This document shows, one piece after another, positions 28,239 to 37,719 of a stretch of 64,000 nt of DNA (its first letter is position 1; each line of letters begins with the position of its first letter). Under the pieces are notes generated by a model, which was given only the letters and a program-made list of their open reading frames with translations, was not told the origin of the DNA and searched no databases. This stretch comes from Bacillus sp. J37 (GTDB taxonomy: Bacteria > Bacillota > Bacilli > Bacillales > Bacillaceae): the NCBI RefSeq assembly GCF_000518865.1, contig NZ_JAEK01000018.1, forward strand, positions 23,373 through 87,372, written 5' to 3'. Made by a program: the position numbers and the translations under genes.

Positions 28239-29354
28239 ATGACAGCAACAAAAGGTCTTGAAGGAATCGTTGCAACTACTTCATCTGTTAGCTCAATCAT
28301 TGATGATACTCTAACATATGTGGGCTACAATATTGATGATTTAGCTGAAAATGCTAGCTTTGAAGAAGTGGTTTATTTATTATGGCACAGAAAACTTCCA
28401 AATTCAGAACAACTTGCAGAAATTAAAAAACAGCTTGCGGAAAATGCAAAAATTCCACAGCAGGTTATTGAACACTTCAAATCATATCCTATCGATAAAG
28501 TCCACCCAATGGCTGCACTTCGTACTGCTGTATCATTACTTGGTTTATTTGATGATGAAGCAGATGTGATGGAACCTAGTGCAAACTACAGAAAAGCTAT
28601 TCGTCTGCAGGCACAACTGCCTATAGTTGTCACAACTTTTGCACGAATCCGCAAAGGATTAGAGCCAATCGAACCTAGAACAGACTTATCTATGGCTGCA
28701 AACTTTTTATATACACTTTCAGGAAAAGAGCCAGATCAAATTGGAATTGAAGCATTTAACAAGGCTCTTGTATTACACGCAGATCATGAGCTAAATGCAT
28801 CTACATTTACAGCACGTGTTTGTGTTGCGACATTATCAGATGTATATTCCGGTGTAACAGCAGCAATAGGAGCTTTAAAAGGCCCTCTTCATGGTGGTGC
28901 AAATGAGGCTGTAATGAAAATGCTCTCTGAAATAGGAGAAGTTGAAAATGTTGAGAGCTATATCAATGAGAAATTTGCAAATAAAGAAAAAATAATGGGC
29001 TTTGGTCACCGTGTTTATCGAAAAGGAGATCCTAGAGCTAAGCACCTGAAGAAAATGTCAGAGAAGTTAACTAATCTAACAGGTGAACCAAAATGGTATG
29101 AGATGTCAACTAAAGTTGAGGAAATGGTTACTTCTAAAAAGCCATTGCCACCTAATGTGGATTTTTACTCAGCTTCTGTTTATCATAGTTTAGGTATTGA
29201 CCATGATTTATTTACACCTATTTTTGCAGTAAGCCGTGTATCAGGTTGGGTAGCACATATTTTAGAACAATATGAAAACAACCGTCTGATTAGACCAAGA
29301 GCAGAATACGTTGGCCCTGATAAGCAGGATTATGTTCCATTGGAACAACGTTAA
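28239..29354 (+). CDS. citZ: Citrate synthase
   Basis: Condenses oxaloacetate and acetyl-CoA into citrate, first TCA step. 371 residues, the type II dimeric form. Catalytic regions: GPLHGGANEAV near 219, GFGHRVYRKGDPR near 256-268 and the Asp in NVDFYSAS near 308. ATG at 28239 after AAAGGAGAGG. First gene of citZ-icd-mdh, with large hairpins between the genes that may set their relative levels. Confidence 0.97.
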   Translation: MTATKGLEGIVATTSSVSSIIDDTLTYVGYNIDDLAENASFEEVVYLLWHRKLPNSEQLAEIKKQLAENAKIPQQVIEHFKSYPIDKVHPMAALRTAVSLLGLFDDEADVMEPSANYRKAIRLQAQLPIVVTTFARIRKGLEPIEPRTDLSMAANFLYTLSGKEPDQIGIEAFNKALVLHADHELNASTFTARVCVATLSDVYSGVTAAIGALKGPLHGGANEAVMKMLSEIGEVENVESYINEKFANKEKIMGFGHRVYRKGDPRAKHLKKMSEKLTNLTGEPKWYEMSTKVEEMVTSKKPLPPNVDFYSASVYHSLGIDHDLFTPIFAVSRVSGWVAHILEQYENNRLIRPRAEYVGPDKQDYVPLEQR

Positions 29355-29370
29355 GCCTTTATTGGATGTC

Positions 29371-29438
29371 AGTAGTAGTTGATTCCGAATGCATTTCCTC
29401 AAGTAAGGAGGGGATGCAAAAAAGGAATCAGTACTACT
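29371..29438 (+). promoter_or_regulatory. 68-nt hairpin between citZ and icd
   Basis: Three nested stems: AGTAGTA with TACTACT (29371-29377/29432-29438), GATTCC with GGAATC, and an 11-bp apical stem (29390-29400 with 29408-29418, two G-U). No T run follows, so it is more likely an mRNA processing or stability element than a terminator. Confidence 0.65.
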
Positions 29439-29557
29439 TAATCATATAAACATATGGAATCTTTTAATTCCAAAAATGAGAGTACTATACTTTAAGATGT
29501 TCATATCTATTGGTAGAATAGATATGAAGCAACTACATAATTCGGGAGGTAATTTTC

Positions 29558-30829
29558 TTGACACAAGGCGAAAAAATTTCAGTAACAAATGGAGTATTAA
29601 ACGTACCAAATAATCCGGTTATTCCGTATATTGAAGGTGATGGAATTGGACCGGATATCTGGGCTGCTGCATCACGTGTATTAGAAGCAGCTGTTGAGAA
29701 GGCATACAATGGGGAAAAAGGAATTGTGTGGAAAGAAGTATTAGCTGGAGAAAAGGCATTTAATCAAACGGGTGAATGGCTACCATCTGAAACATTAGAT
29801 GTTATTCGTGAATATTTAATTGCTATTAAAGGACCACTAACAACTCCAATTGGTGGAGGAATTCGTTCATTGAACGTTGCTCTTCGTCAAGAATTGGATT
29901 TATTCACATGCTTACGTCCAGTGCGTTATTTCCAAGGTGTACCTTCACCTGTTAAACGTCCTGAAGATACAGATATGGTCATTTTCCGTGAAAACACTGA
30001 AGATATCTATGCTGGTATTGAATATGCAAAAGGTTCTGAAGAAGTAGAAAAATTAATTAATTTCCTGAAAAATGAAATGGGAGTTAACAAAATTCGCTTC
30101 CCTGAAACTTCTGGAATCGGCATCAAGCCTGTATCACAAGAAGGTACTAGCCGTTTAGTAAGAGCTGCAATTAACTATGCAATCGAGCACGGCCGCAAAT
30201 CTGTAACACTTGTTCACAAAGGAAACATCATGAAGTTTACAGAAGGTGCGTTCAAAAACTGGGGTTATGAGCTTGCTGAAAAAGAATTCGGTGATAAAGT
30301 ATTCACTTGGGCAGAATATGACCGCATTGTGGAAAGCGAAGGAAAAGATGCTGCAAATAAAGCACAAGCTGATGCCGAGTCTGCTGGAAAAATCATTATT
30401 AAAGATTCAATTGCAGATATCTTCTTACAACAAATCTTAACTCGTCCTCGTGAATTCGATGTTGTTGCAACAATGAATCTAAACGGTGACTACATTTCTG
30501 ATGCCCTTGCTGCACAAGTAGGTGGTATCGGAATTGCTCCAGGTGCAAATATTAACTATGAAACAGGTCACGCGATCTTTGAAGCGACTCATGGTACTGC
30601 ACCAAAATATGCTGGTCTTGATAAAGTTAACCCATCTTCTGTTCTTCTTTCCGGGGTACTTATGCTTGAGCATTTAGGGTGGACTGAAGCAGCTGAATTA
30701 GTTATTAATTCTGTTGAGAAGACAATTGCTTCAAAAGTTGTAACTTATGACTTTGCACGATTAATGGAAGGTGCTACTGAAGTGAAATGTTCTGAATTTG
30801 GTGATGAATTAATTAAGAATATGGGCTAA
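29558..30829 (+). CDS. icd: Isocitrate dehydrogenase (NADP+)
   Basis: Oxidises isocitrate to 2-oxoglutarate, giving NADPH. 423 residues. N-terminal GDGIGPDIW near residue 28; the substrate serine in [13 protein letters not shown] near 104-111, the residue phosphorylated by IDH kinase in enterobacteria; [19 protein letters not shown] near 307. TTG start at 29558 after GGGAGGT. Second TCA gene of the cluster. Confidence 0.97.
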   Translation: MTQGEKISVTNGVLNVPNNPVIPYIEGDGIGPDIWAAASRVLEAAVEKAYNGEKGIVWKEVLAGEKAFNQTGEWLPSETLDVIREYLIAIKGPLTTPIGGGIRSLNVALRQELDLFTCLRPVRYFQGVPSPVKRPEDTDMVIFRENTEDIYAGIEYAKGSEEVEKLINFLKNEMGVNKIRFPETSGIGIKPVSQEGTSRLVRAAINYAIEHGRKSVTLVHKGNIMKFTEGAFKNWGYELAEKEFGDKVFTWAEYDRIVESEGKDAANKAQADAESAGKIIIKDSIADIFLQQILTRPREFDVVATMNLNGDYISDALAAQVGGIGIAPGANINYETGHAIFEATHGTAPKYAGLDKVNPSSVLLSGVLMLEHLGWTEAAELVINSVEKTIASKVVTYDFARLMEGATEVKCSEFGDELIKNMG

Positions 30830-30861
30830 TGCTTAACTGTTGATGCTTATCTAAAGTGACG

Positions 30862-30930
30862 GGGTTTGCTTATGTGAAAAAGATGAGAATGTGTACATTC
30901 AATATATCGATCACATAAGCAGCCCTTTTT
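30862..30930 (+). terminator. Terminator or attenuator between icd and mdh
   Basis: Arms 30862-30877 and 30911-30925 form about 15 bp, including an unbroken TGCTTATGTGA/TCACATAAGCA, with TTTTT directly after. A 33-nt loop. It would end or reduce transcription into mdh. Confidence 0.7.
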
Positions 30931-30961
30931 CAAAACCTATACATATAAGGGGATGTTAGAT

Positions 30962-31897
30962 ATGGCCATTAAACGTAAAAAAGTATCTGTGATCGGCGGT
31001 GGCTTTACTGGGGCTACAACTGCATTTTTACTAGGTCAAAAAGAACTTTCAGACGTAGTGTTAGTTGATATTCCTCAGATGGAAAACCCGACAAAAGGGA
31101 AAGCTCTAGATATGCTTGAGGCTAGTCCTGTCCAAGGCTTTGATGCAAATATTACCGGTACATCAAACTACGAAGATACCGCTAATTCAGACATTGTTGT
31201 GATCACTGCAGGGATTGCCAGGAAACCTGGAATGAGTCGTGATGATCTTATCTCAACAAATGCCAATATTATGAAATCTGTGACAAAGGAAGTTGTAAAG
31301 TATTCTCCAGACTGTACGATCATTGTATTAACAAACCCGGTTGATGCTATGACATATGCTGTGTATAAAGAATCCGGATTTCCAAAGCATCGAGTAATTG
31401 GACAATCCGGAGTTCTTGATACTGCTCGTTTTCGTATGTTTGTTGCTCAAGAGCTGAACCTTTCTGTGAAAGATATAACTGGATTCGTTTTAGGCGGCCA
31501 TGGTGATGATATGGTTCCATTAGTACGTTACTCATATGCGGGTGGAATTCCTTTGGAAACACTAATACCTAAAGATCGTTTAGACGCAATCGTGGAGAGA
31601 ACTCGAAAAGGTGGCGGAGAAATTGTTAATCTATTAGGAAATGGCAGTGCTTACTATGCTCCGGCTGCTTCCTTAGTAGAAATGGTAGAAGCTATTTTAA
31701 AAGATCAACGTCGTGTTCTTCCTTCAATTGTTTATCTTGAAGGTGAGTATGGATTTAATGGAATTTATCTAGGTGTTCCAACCGTCCTAGGCGGAAATGG
31801 ACTGGAACAAATTATTGAGCTTGAATTAACAGACGAGGAGAAAGCTGCACTTAAGAAATCTGCTGATTCAGTACAAAATGTGATGAAGATCCTTTAA
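30962..31897 (+). CDS. mdh: Malate dehydrogenase
   Basis: NAD-dependent malate to oxaloacetate, LDH-like type. 311 residues from ATG 30962, 9 nt after AAGGGG; the ATG at 30953 is only 1 nt from that site. Motifs: [13 protein letters not shown] (11-23), [15 protein letters not shown] near 78-92 with the substrate arginines, and GGHGDD with the catalytic His near 179. Ends with a strong terminator. Confidence 0.97.
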   Translation: MAIKRKKVSVIGGGFTGATTAFLLGQKELSDVVLVDIPQMENPTKGKALDMLEASPVQGFDANITGTSNYEDTANSDIVVITAGIARKPGMSRDDLISTNANIMKSVTKEVVKYSPDCTIIVLTNPVDAMTYAVYKESGFPKHRVIGQSGVLDTARFRMFVAQELNLSVKDITGFVLGGHGDDMVPLVRYSYAGGIPLETLIPKDRLDAIVERTRKGGGEIVNLLGNGSAYYAPAASLVEMVEAILKDQRRVLPSIVYLEGEYGFNGIYLGVPTVLGGNGLEQIIELELTDEEKAALKKSADSVQNVMKIL

Positions 31898-31913
31898 TAG
31901 ACAGTCTAATGGA

Positions 31914-31947
31914 GAAAGTTGAGGAATTAGCCTCAATTTTCTTTTTT
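31914..31947 (+). terminator. Intrinsic terminator after mdh
   Basis: An 11-bp stem around TTGAGG/CCTCAA (one G-T) followed by CTTTTTT. Confidence 0.88.
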
Positions 31948-32113
31948 ATACATGCTAATTTAAAAAGAAACATACTATTTCCAGCCCTTTTTATACTATT
32001 AGAAAGTATATAAATACTTTGGGTGATAGTATAAGAAAAATGAAAGCTTTTGCCATTAGGACTTGGTGACAAGCCAAGTTTTTCTACTAAAACATGATGA
32101 AGGTGGTGCAAAT

Positions 32114-32590
32114 ATGCTTCTGGGGAAGAAACAGAAACTTGGCAGGCATATTGAAGAAATTACGGTTGGTGAAAAACTAACATTAACCGAAAAGATTGAA
32201 GACAAAGATCTTCTTCTTTATTTAGGATTAACAAATGATGCAAATCCTCTGTATATTCAACATGATTATGCTTCCCAAACACCATACGAAAAGCCTGTTG
32301 TTCCTAGTATCATGCTTACGGGGATTATTACCTCGGCAATATCTAAGTATCTGCCGGGACCAGGAAGTCATATCATCAAACAGGAAATTTCATTTCTTCA
32401 GCCACTTCATCATTATAGTGTTATTCAATTTTTGTTCGAAGTGAGTGAAGTGTTTGTTTCTGAAAACAAGATCATTATTCGTGTACATGCAGAAAATAAG
32501 GAAAATGAGATCGTCTTGGAAGGAAAAGTAACAGTTTGTCCTCCGTATAGAATAACTCCAATTGAGGGGAAAGCATTAGAGAATTTTTAG
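32114..32590 (+). CDS. MaoC-like hotdog dehydratase domain protein
   Basis: 158 residues from ATG 32114, just after AAGGTGGTG; the frame is open upstream to 32063 but lacks a ribosome site there. The hotdog fold is suggested by NDANPLYIQHDYA near residues 42-54, which matches the MaoC hydratase D...N...H catalytic pattern, then PVVPSIMLTGIIT on the central helix. Substrate unknown, perhaps an enoyl-CoA thioester. Its own terminator and no operon partner. Sits between mdh and phoP. Confidence 0.82.
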   Translation: MLLGKKQKLGRHIEEITVGEKLTLTEKIEDKDLLLYLGLTNDANPLYIQHDYASQTPYEKPVVPSIMLTGIITSAISKYLPGPGSHIIKQEISFLQPLHHYSVIQFLFEVSEVFVSENKIIIRVHAENKENEIVLEGKVTVCPPYRITPIEGKALENF

Positions 32591-32606
32591 CATATGTAAT
32601 TAATGA

Positions 32607-32635
32607 GGGCTGACTCATAATGGGTCAGCCTTTTC
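32607..32635 (+). terminator. Intrinsic terminator after the MaoC-like gene
   Basis: GGCTGAC (32608-32614) with GTCAGCC (32624-32630), then TTTT. Confidence 0.85.
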
Positions 32636-32801
32636 CAAGTCAAATGGCTAAATTAATTTATTTTTTAGTTATTTTTACTAATATTGAAACGAATGGTTGC
32701 TCTTCTTCCACACTATTCGCTAGAATAGAAATACACAAATAGAATAATAAAAAGAATAATGGTTCAGGTGAAGGGAAATTAAATCCTTGGAGGCCCTATA
32801 A

Positions 32802-33521
32802 ATGAGTAAGAGAATATTAGTAGTAGATGATGAGCAATCAATTTCAACCCTATTAAAATATAACCTAGAACAAGCAGGTTATCATGTGTTAACAGCTATG
32901 GATGGTGAAGAAGGGTTACACATTTGTATAAAAGAACAACCTGATTTACTGGTACTAGATTTAATGTTGCCGAAAATGGATGGAATTGAGGTTTGTAAAC
33001 AGCTTCGTCAGCGGAAACTTATGGTTCCTATTCTTATGCTTACTGCGAAAGACGATGAATTTGATAAAGTACTAGGTTTAGAATTAGGTGCAGATGATTA
33101 TATGACAAAGCCTTTCAGTCCAAGAGAGGTTGTTGCAAGGATAAAAGCTATATTAAGAAGAAGTCAATCACATGCTGATACGGAAACGATAGAAATAGAG
33201 GACGCAAATCAAATAATAATTGGTGACTTACGTGTTTTACCGGATCATTATGAAGCGTATTATGGAAAGGAACGCTTGGATTTAACTCCAAAAGAATTTG
33301 AGTTGCTTGTTTACCTGGCAAAGCATAAAGGTCGTGTTCTGACAAGGGATCAACTGCTTAGTGCTGTTTGGAATTACGATTTTGCAGGAGACACGAGAAT
33401 TGTTGATGTACACATTAGTCATTTGCGAGAAAAAATTGAAAGAAATACAAAGAAGCCATTATATATAAAAACAATAAGAGGATTGGGGTATAAGCTTGAG
33501 GAGCCTAAGGTGAATGAATAG
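32802..33521 (+). CDS. phoP: Phosphate response regulator PhoP
   Basis: OmpR-family response regulator controlling the phosphate starvation regulon. 239 residues: receiver domain (1-120) with phospho-acceptor D53 in VLDLMLP and a conserved Lys in TKPFSPREV near 104; winged-helix effector domain (135-235). ATG at 32802 follows TGGAGG. Overlaps phoR by 8 bp. A CTATTC-gcta-GAATAG palindrome at 32713-32728 overlaps a possible TAGAAT -10. Confidence 0.95.
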   Translation: MSKRILVVDDEQSISTLLKYNLEQAGYHVLTAMDGEEGLHICIKEQPDLLVLDLMLPKMDGIEVCKQLRQRKLMVPILMLTAKDDEFDKVLGLELGADDYMTKPFSPREVVARIKAILRRSQSHADTETIEIEDANQIIIGDLRVLPDHYEAYYGKERLDLTPKEFELLVYLAKHKGRVLTRDQLLSAVWNYDFAGDTRIVDVHISHLREKIERNTKKPLYIKTIRGLGYKLEEPKVNE

Positions 33522-35283
33522 GTTCCGTTCACGTTTCTTATTTGCACTTATCACATTAATTGTTTCAGTGTTAGTAGGTTTAGGACTATTATTAGGACAA
33601 ATCTTTAATAGCTATTATCTTAATTCATTTAAAGAGGAGATGATGAAAGAAGCGGAGCTTACACGATCAATTGTGACAAATGAGGATTTAACAAATCAAG
33701 AGATAGAAGGACTTCTAGATGAGTTGGGAGAAAAATATACATCACATATAACGGTTATATCAAATCAACACCAAATCATTTTTGAAGCAGGAATATTAAA
33801 AGAAGGTCATGATCACCAACGTTTAATGGAGAATATATATCCGCTCATGAAAGAACGAACAAAAGGATATTATTATACAGACCAAGTAGAAGATGTTGCG
33901 TATTATGGGTTTCCAATAAAAGAAGGATCGAATAGTGAAGGAGTCGTCATCGTTAGTTCATCTGTGAATTCATTAACAAAAGTGAATAACCAGTTATGGA
34001 TGATACTTGTAGGCTGCTTAGGTATTGCGTTTATTATTATCCTTTTAATAGGTGTACGTATTACTGCGCAATTTACACGTCCAATTGAATCAGCAACAAA
34101 GGTGGCTATGGAGCTGGCAAAAGGAAATTATAAGGCGCGTACATACGAAGACCATCTTGATGAAACAGGTATGTTAAGCCAGTCAATTAATATACTTGCC
34201 AGAAATCTTCAAGACATGACAAGGGCACAAGAAATGCAACAGGATCGACTACAAACACTCATTGAAAATATGGGGAGCGGCCTTATTTTAATTGATGGAA
34301 GAGGGTACATAAATTTAGTTAATAGAGCATATAAGGAACTTTTTGAGGTTGATTCGGCTGGTTTTCTCTATCAATTGTATCATGACGCATTTGAGCATCA
34401 GGAAATCATTGAAACTGTGGAAGAAATATTTATGACAGAAGTAAAAGTCCGAAAACAATTACACCTTCCAATAAAGATAGAGCGAAGACATTTTGAAGTG
34501 TATGGCGCACCAATTATCGGTACAAATGATGAGTGGAAAGGAATTGTTCTTGTTTTCCATGATATTACTGAATTGAAAAAATTGGAGCAAATGAGAAAAG
34601 ACTTTGTTGCAAATGTCTCACACGAATTAAAAACTCCGATTACTTCTATAAAAGGATTTAGTGAAACATTATTAGACGGGGCGCTTAGTGACAAACAAAC
34701 AGCTGAATACTTTCTTTCAATTATATTGAAAGAAAGTGATCGCCTTCAAACGTTAATTCAAGATTTATTAGATCTTTCGAAAATTGAGCAGCAAGGCTTT
34801 TTACTCTCTATCCAACCGTGTGATCTAAGAGAAATATTGGAAGACATTTTAGTCATCCTTGAAAGTAAAGCGAAAGAGAAAAATGTTGAATTAAACATGA
34901 TTCTTCCCGATAATTTAACTTATATTGAAGGGGATATCTATCGTTTAAAACAAATTTTCATAAATTTAATTAACAATGCTCTAACCTATACACCACAGGG
35001 TGGATCTGTTCGTGTAAGAGTTGAAAAACATGATAATTATGCACTTGTAACCGTGTCTGATACAGGTATTGGGATTAAGAAAGAAGAAATACCAAGAATT
35101 TTTGAGCGGTTCTACCGTGTTGACCGTGCAAGAAGCAGAAATTCAGGGGGAACCGGTTTAGGACTGGCGATTGTTAAACATTTAGTTGAAGCACACAAGG
35201 GACAGATTAGTGTTCAAAGTGAGGTTGGAAAAGGAACAACCTTCACGGTGAAATTAAATAAAAAAATAGACCTGCTACCTTAA
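33514..35283 (+). CDS. phoR: Phosphate sensor histidine kinase PhoR
   Basis: Membrane histidine kinase partner of PhoP. 589 residues. First membrane helix about 8-30, an extracytoplasmic domain to about 158, second helix about 160-182, HAMP (183-235), PAS (about 245-350), HisKA with phosphorylated H370 in NVSHELKTPITS, and an HATPase domain with N, G1 (DTGIGI) and G2 (GGTGLGL) boxes. ATG at 33514 overlaps phoP. The ligand or input signal is not evident in the sequence. Confidence 0.95.
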   Translation: MNRFRSRFLFALITLIVSVLVGLGLLLGQIFNSYYLNSFKEEMMKEAELTRSIVTNEDLTNQEIEGLLDELGEKYTSHITVISNQHQIIFEAGILKEGHDHQRLMENIYPLMKERTKGYYYTDQVEDVAYYGFPIKEGSNSEGVVIVSSSVNSLTKVNNQLWMILVGCLGIAFIIILLIGVRITAQFTRPIESATKVAMELAKGNYKARTYEDHLDETGMLSQSINILARNLQDMTRAQEMQQDRLQTLIENMGSGLILIDGRGYINLVNRAYKELFEVDSAGFLYQLYHDAFEHQEIIETVEEIFMTEVKVRKQLHLPIKIERRHFEVYGAPIIGTNDEWKGIVLVFHDITELKKLEQMRKDFVANVSHELKTPITSIKGFSETLLDGALSDKQTAEYFLSIILKESDRLQTLIQDLLDLSKIEQQGFLLSIQPCDLREILEDILVILESKAKEKNVELNMILPDNLTYIEGDIYRLKQIFINLINNALTYTPQGGSVRVRVEKHDNYALVTVSDTGIGIKKEEIPRIFERFYRVDRARSRNSGGTGLGLAIVKHLVEAHKGQISVQSEVGKGTTFTVKLNKKIDLLP

Positions 35284-35343
35284 TTCAACTAAATAATTTA
35301 TATTTTCGACATACTTTACAATTAATTTACATCAAATTTAAGA

Positions 35344-35371
35344 TTGCTTAATAAAAGGTTGGTATTATACT
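35344..35371 (+). promoter_or_regulatory. Candidate promoter for a short RNA after phoR
   Basis: TTGCTT (35344-35349), 16-bp spacer, TATACT (35366-35371). Start near 35378, only about 63 nt before a strong terminator's end. Confidence 0.45.
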
Positions 35372-35377
35372 AAGTGA

Positions 35378-35440
35378 AAACCCCTTCATCCAAGGAGCCA
35401 ATCTTTTGGACGTAAGTCATGTACTTACGTCCCTTTTTTT
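35378..35440 (+). ncRNA. Candidate small RNA (or phoPR 3' terminator region)
   Basis: A strong terminator (GGACGTAAGT 35408-35417 with ACTTACGTCC 35423-35432, then seven T) is preceded by a plausible promoter and a ~30-nt unstructured part with CCCCTTCATCC, which could pair with Shine-Dalgarno regions. If the promoter is false, this is simply the phoPR terminator placed 125 bp after the stop. The rest of the gap to 35651 holds a C8-A-C3 tract near 35496 and no gene. Confidence 0.4.
35408..35440 (+). terminator. Strong intrinsic terminator downstream of phoR
   Basis: A 10-bp perfect stem, 5-nt loop, seven T residues. Confidence 0.9.
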
Positions 35441-35651
35441 GTTTAAACGGCATAATTTCATTATCAGTATAATGGGAAATGTCTTACGAATTTTCCCCCC
35501 CACCCATCTAGTAGTAGACTTTCCTAATGAGTTAATTCATTGATTATGACAGACGATCCATAAGTATGAAATATTTGAAACCTTTTTGAAATGTAATCGT
35601 ATGTATAGTATCGCAATAGAATAGAAGTACGTGAGAAAGGTAGGGGGAGAC

Positions 35652-36629
35652 ATGTTAAGTTTGAAAAGAATTTTATCCATCATCGGCTTTGCCTTATTAA
35701 TTATTGTGTTAGCAATTGTTGCATTTACTTCATGGTATACCGTTGATGAATCGGAACAAGCAGTTATGATAACACTTGGTGAAGTTGAAGAAGGTGTAAG
35801 CGAGCCGGGCTTACATTTTAAATATCCCTGGCCGATTCAGTCAGTAGAAGTTCTTTCAAAAGAAACCTTTAGTCTTCAGTTTGGCTATAAAGAAACAGAA
35901 GACGGAGTGGTTGAGGACTTTCCAAAAGAAACTAAAATGATTACAGGTGACGAAAATATCGTTTTAGCGGATATGGTTGTTCAATGGAAAATTACTGAAC
36001 CGGGCAAATACTTATTTAATGCTGAAAATCCAACGGAAATGCTTGAGGATGCTACTTCTGCAAGTTTGAGGAGCATTATTGGCAGCTCAACAATAGATGA
36101 TGCTTTAACATCGGGAAAAGTAGAAATTGAAAAGCAAGTTCAAGAATTATTAACTACTTTAGTCGAAGAATATGATATTGGGATTACAATTTTGGCAGTT
36201 AAATTACAAGATGTTGATTTACCTAATGAAGAGGTAAGAAAAGCATTTACAAATGTTACTGATGCACGTGAAACAATGAATACAAGGAAGAATGAAGCAA
36301 ATAAATACCGCAACAAACGAACAGAAGAGGCACAGGGGGAAAAGGCTGCCATCATGTCTTCAGCTGAAGGTGATAAAGCTGCCCGTATGGAAGAAGCCCG
36401 CGGTGATGTAGCTCAATTTAATGCTATTTATAATGAATATGTGAATGCAAAGGATATTACAAAAAAACGTTTAGTATTAGAAACAATCGATCAAGTGCTT
36501 CCTAATGCAGAAATCTACATTATGGAGGACAACGGAAATACAATGAAGTATTTACCGATTAAAGATGGAACAGCAACAAAACCTGTAGCTCCAACTGAGC
36601 AGGAAGGAAGTGAAACGAATGGCCAATGA
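35652..36629 (+). CDS. hflK: FtsH protease modulator HflK
   Basis: Membrane-anchored SPFH/prohibitin protein; with HflC it forms a large cage around FtsH in E. coli. 325 residues from ATG 35652; the Shine-Dalgarno AGGGGG is unusually close (4 nt), so a TTG at 35661 or GTG at 35631 is possible. One membrane helix (about 8-28), SPFH core (about 30-240) and a long Ala/Glu-rich coiled region (about 210-270, EAQGEKAAIMSSAEGDKA). Overlaps hflC. B. subtilis lacks a clear hflKC pair at this site. Confidence 0.88.
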   Translation: MLSLKRILSIIGFALLIIVLAIVAFTSWYTVDESEQAVMITLGEVEEGVSEPGLHFKYPWPIQSVEVLSKETFSLQFGYKETEDGVVEDFPKETKMITGDENIVLADMVVQWKITEPGKYLFNAENPTEMLEDATSASLRSIIGSSTIDDALTSGKVEIEKQVQELLTTLVEEYDIGITILAVKLQDVDLPNEEVRKAFTNVTDARETMNTRKNEANKYRNKRTEEAQGEKAAIMSSAEGDKAARMEEARGDVAQFNAIYNEYVNAKDITKKRLVLETIDQVLPNAEIYIMEDNGNTMKYLPIKDGTATKPVAPTEQEGSETNGQ

Positions 36630-37548
36630 TAATGTTGTAAATATGGAAGAGAAAAAAACTTCCTTCACATTTAAGGGGTATCTTCGGGCAGGAGTGATTT
36701 TTCTAATCTTCATTGCACTTCTTGTCATCCTTCTAACAAACTTATTTATTGTGAAAGAAAATGAATATAAAGTTGTGCGCCAATTTGGTGAAGTTGTCCG
36801 TATTATTGAGGAACCGGGCTTGAATTTTAAAATTCCTTTTATTCAATCAGTTACTACTCTACCTAAATATCAAATGACCTATGATGTGGAAGAGGCAGAA
36901 ATTAATACAAAGGACAAAAAGCGACTTATTATAGATAATTACACTGTTTGGAGAATAGAGGATCCTAAGAAAATGATTTCAAATGCAAGGTCAATTGTTA
37001 ATGCTGAAACAAAAATGGCGGAATATGTATTCTCTACTGTTCGTTCTGAATTAGGACAATTAGATTACGATGAAATTATTAATGATGAAAAGTCTTCAAG
37101 AGGCAGCTTAAATGACAAAGTAACGGATATCGTCAACAATCTGCTTGAAAATGGTAACTATGGAATTGTTGTTACAGATGTTCGAATGAAGAGAACTGAC
37201 TTGCCTTCAGAAAATGAAGAATCTGTATTTACAAGAATGATCTCAGAACGTGAATCAACTGCACAGGGTTATTTATCTAAAGGGGATGCTGAAAAAAATA
37301 GCATCATAGCTGAAACGGATCGAGAAGTAAAAGAAATGCTTGCTAAGGCAGAAGCTGATGCTGAGGTAATTCGAAGTGAAGGAGAAAAAGAAGCAGCAAA
37401 AATTTATAATACTGCTTATTCAAAGGATCCTGCATTCTATGAAATGTACAGGACGTTACAATCTTATAAACAAACCATCGATGAAGAAACAGTCATCATC
37501 ATTCCATTCGATTCACCTTATGCAAGTTTGCTAAAGGGAGTACAATAA
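36619..37548 (+). CDS. hflC: FtsH protease modulator HflC
   Basis: Partner of HflK in the SPFH complex. 309 residues from ATG 36619, overlapping the hflK end by 11 bp; a GTG at 36610 sits on the ribosome site. Membrane helix about 22-44 (AGVIFLIFIALLVILLTNLF), SPFH domain about 45-220, then an Ala/Glu-rich coil with AEADAEVIRSEGEKEAAK. Ends in a long terminator. FtsH itself is not in the window. Confidence 0.88.
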   Translation: MANDNVVNMEEKKTSFTFKGYLRAGVIFLIFIALLVILLTNLFIVKENEYKVVRQFGEVVRIIEEPGLNFKIPFIQSVTTLPKYQMTYDVEEAEINTKDKKRLIIDNYTVWRIEDPKKMISNARSIVNAETKMAEYVFSTVRSELGQLDYDEIINDEKSSRGSLNDKVTDIVNNLLENGNYGIVVTDVRMKRTDLPSENEESVFTRMISERESTAQGYLSKGDAEKNSIIAETDREVKEMLAKAEADAEVIRSEGEKEAAKIYNTAYSKDPAFYEMYRTLQSYKQTIDEETVIIIPFDSPYASLLKGVQ

Positions 37549-37595
37549 AGTGAGACTTACTACCCGTTAAGAATGCAATAAACATGTGAATAGAG

Positions 37596-37655
37596 CCCTG
37601 GTTTTCCTTTCTATTTGTAGTCATGATAAAATAGAAGTGGAGAATCAGGGTTTTT
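37596..37655 (+). terminator. Long intrinsic terminator after hflC
   Basis: A 12-bp outer stem (37596-37607 with 37639-37650, two G-U) stacked on an 8-bp inner TTCTATTT/AAATAGAA stem, then TTTTT. Confidence 0.85.
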
Positions 37656-37719
37656 ACATACTTAAAAAAATGAAAACTTGCGAATCATTATTTTTCGCTT
37701 GAATAGAGGAGGAAAAGGA

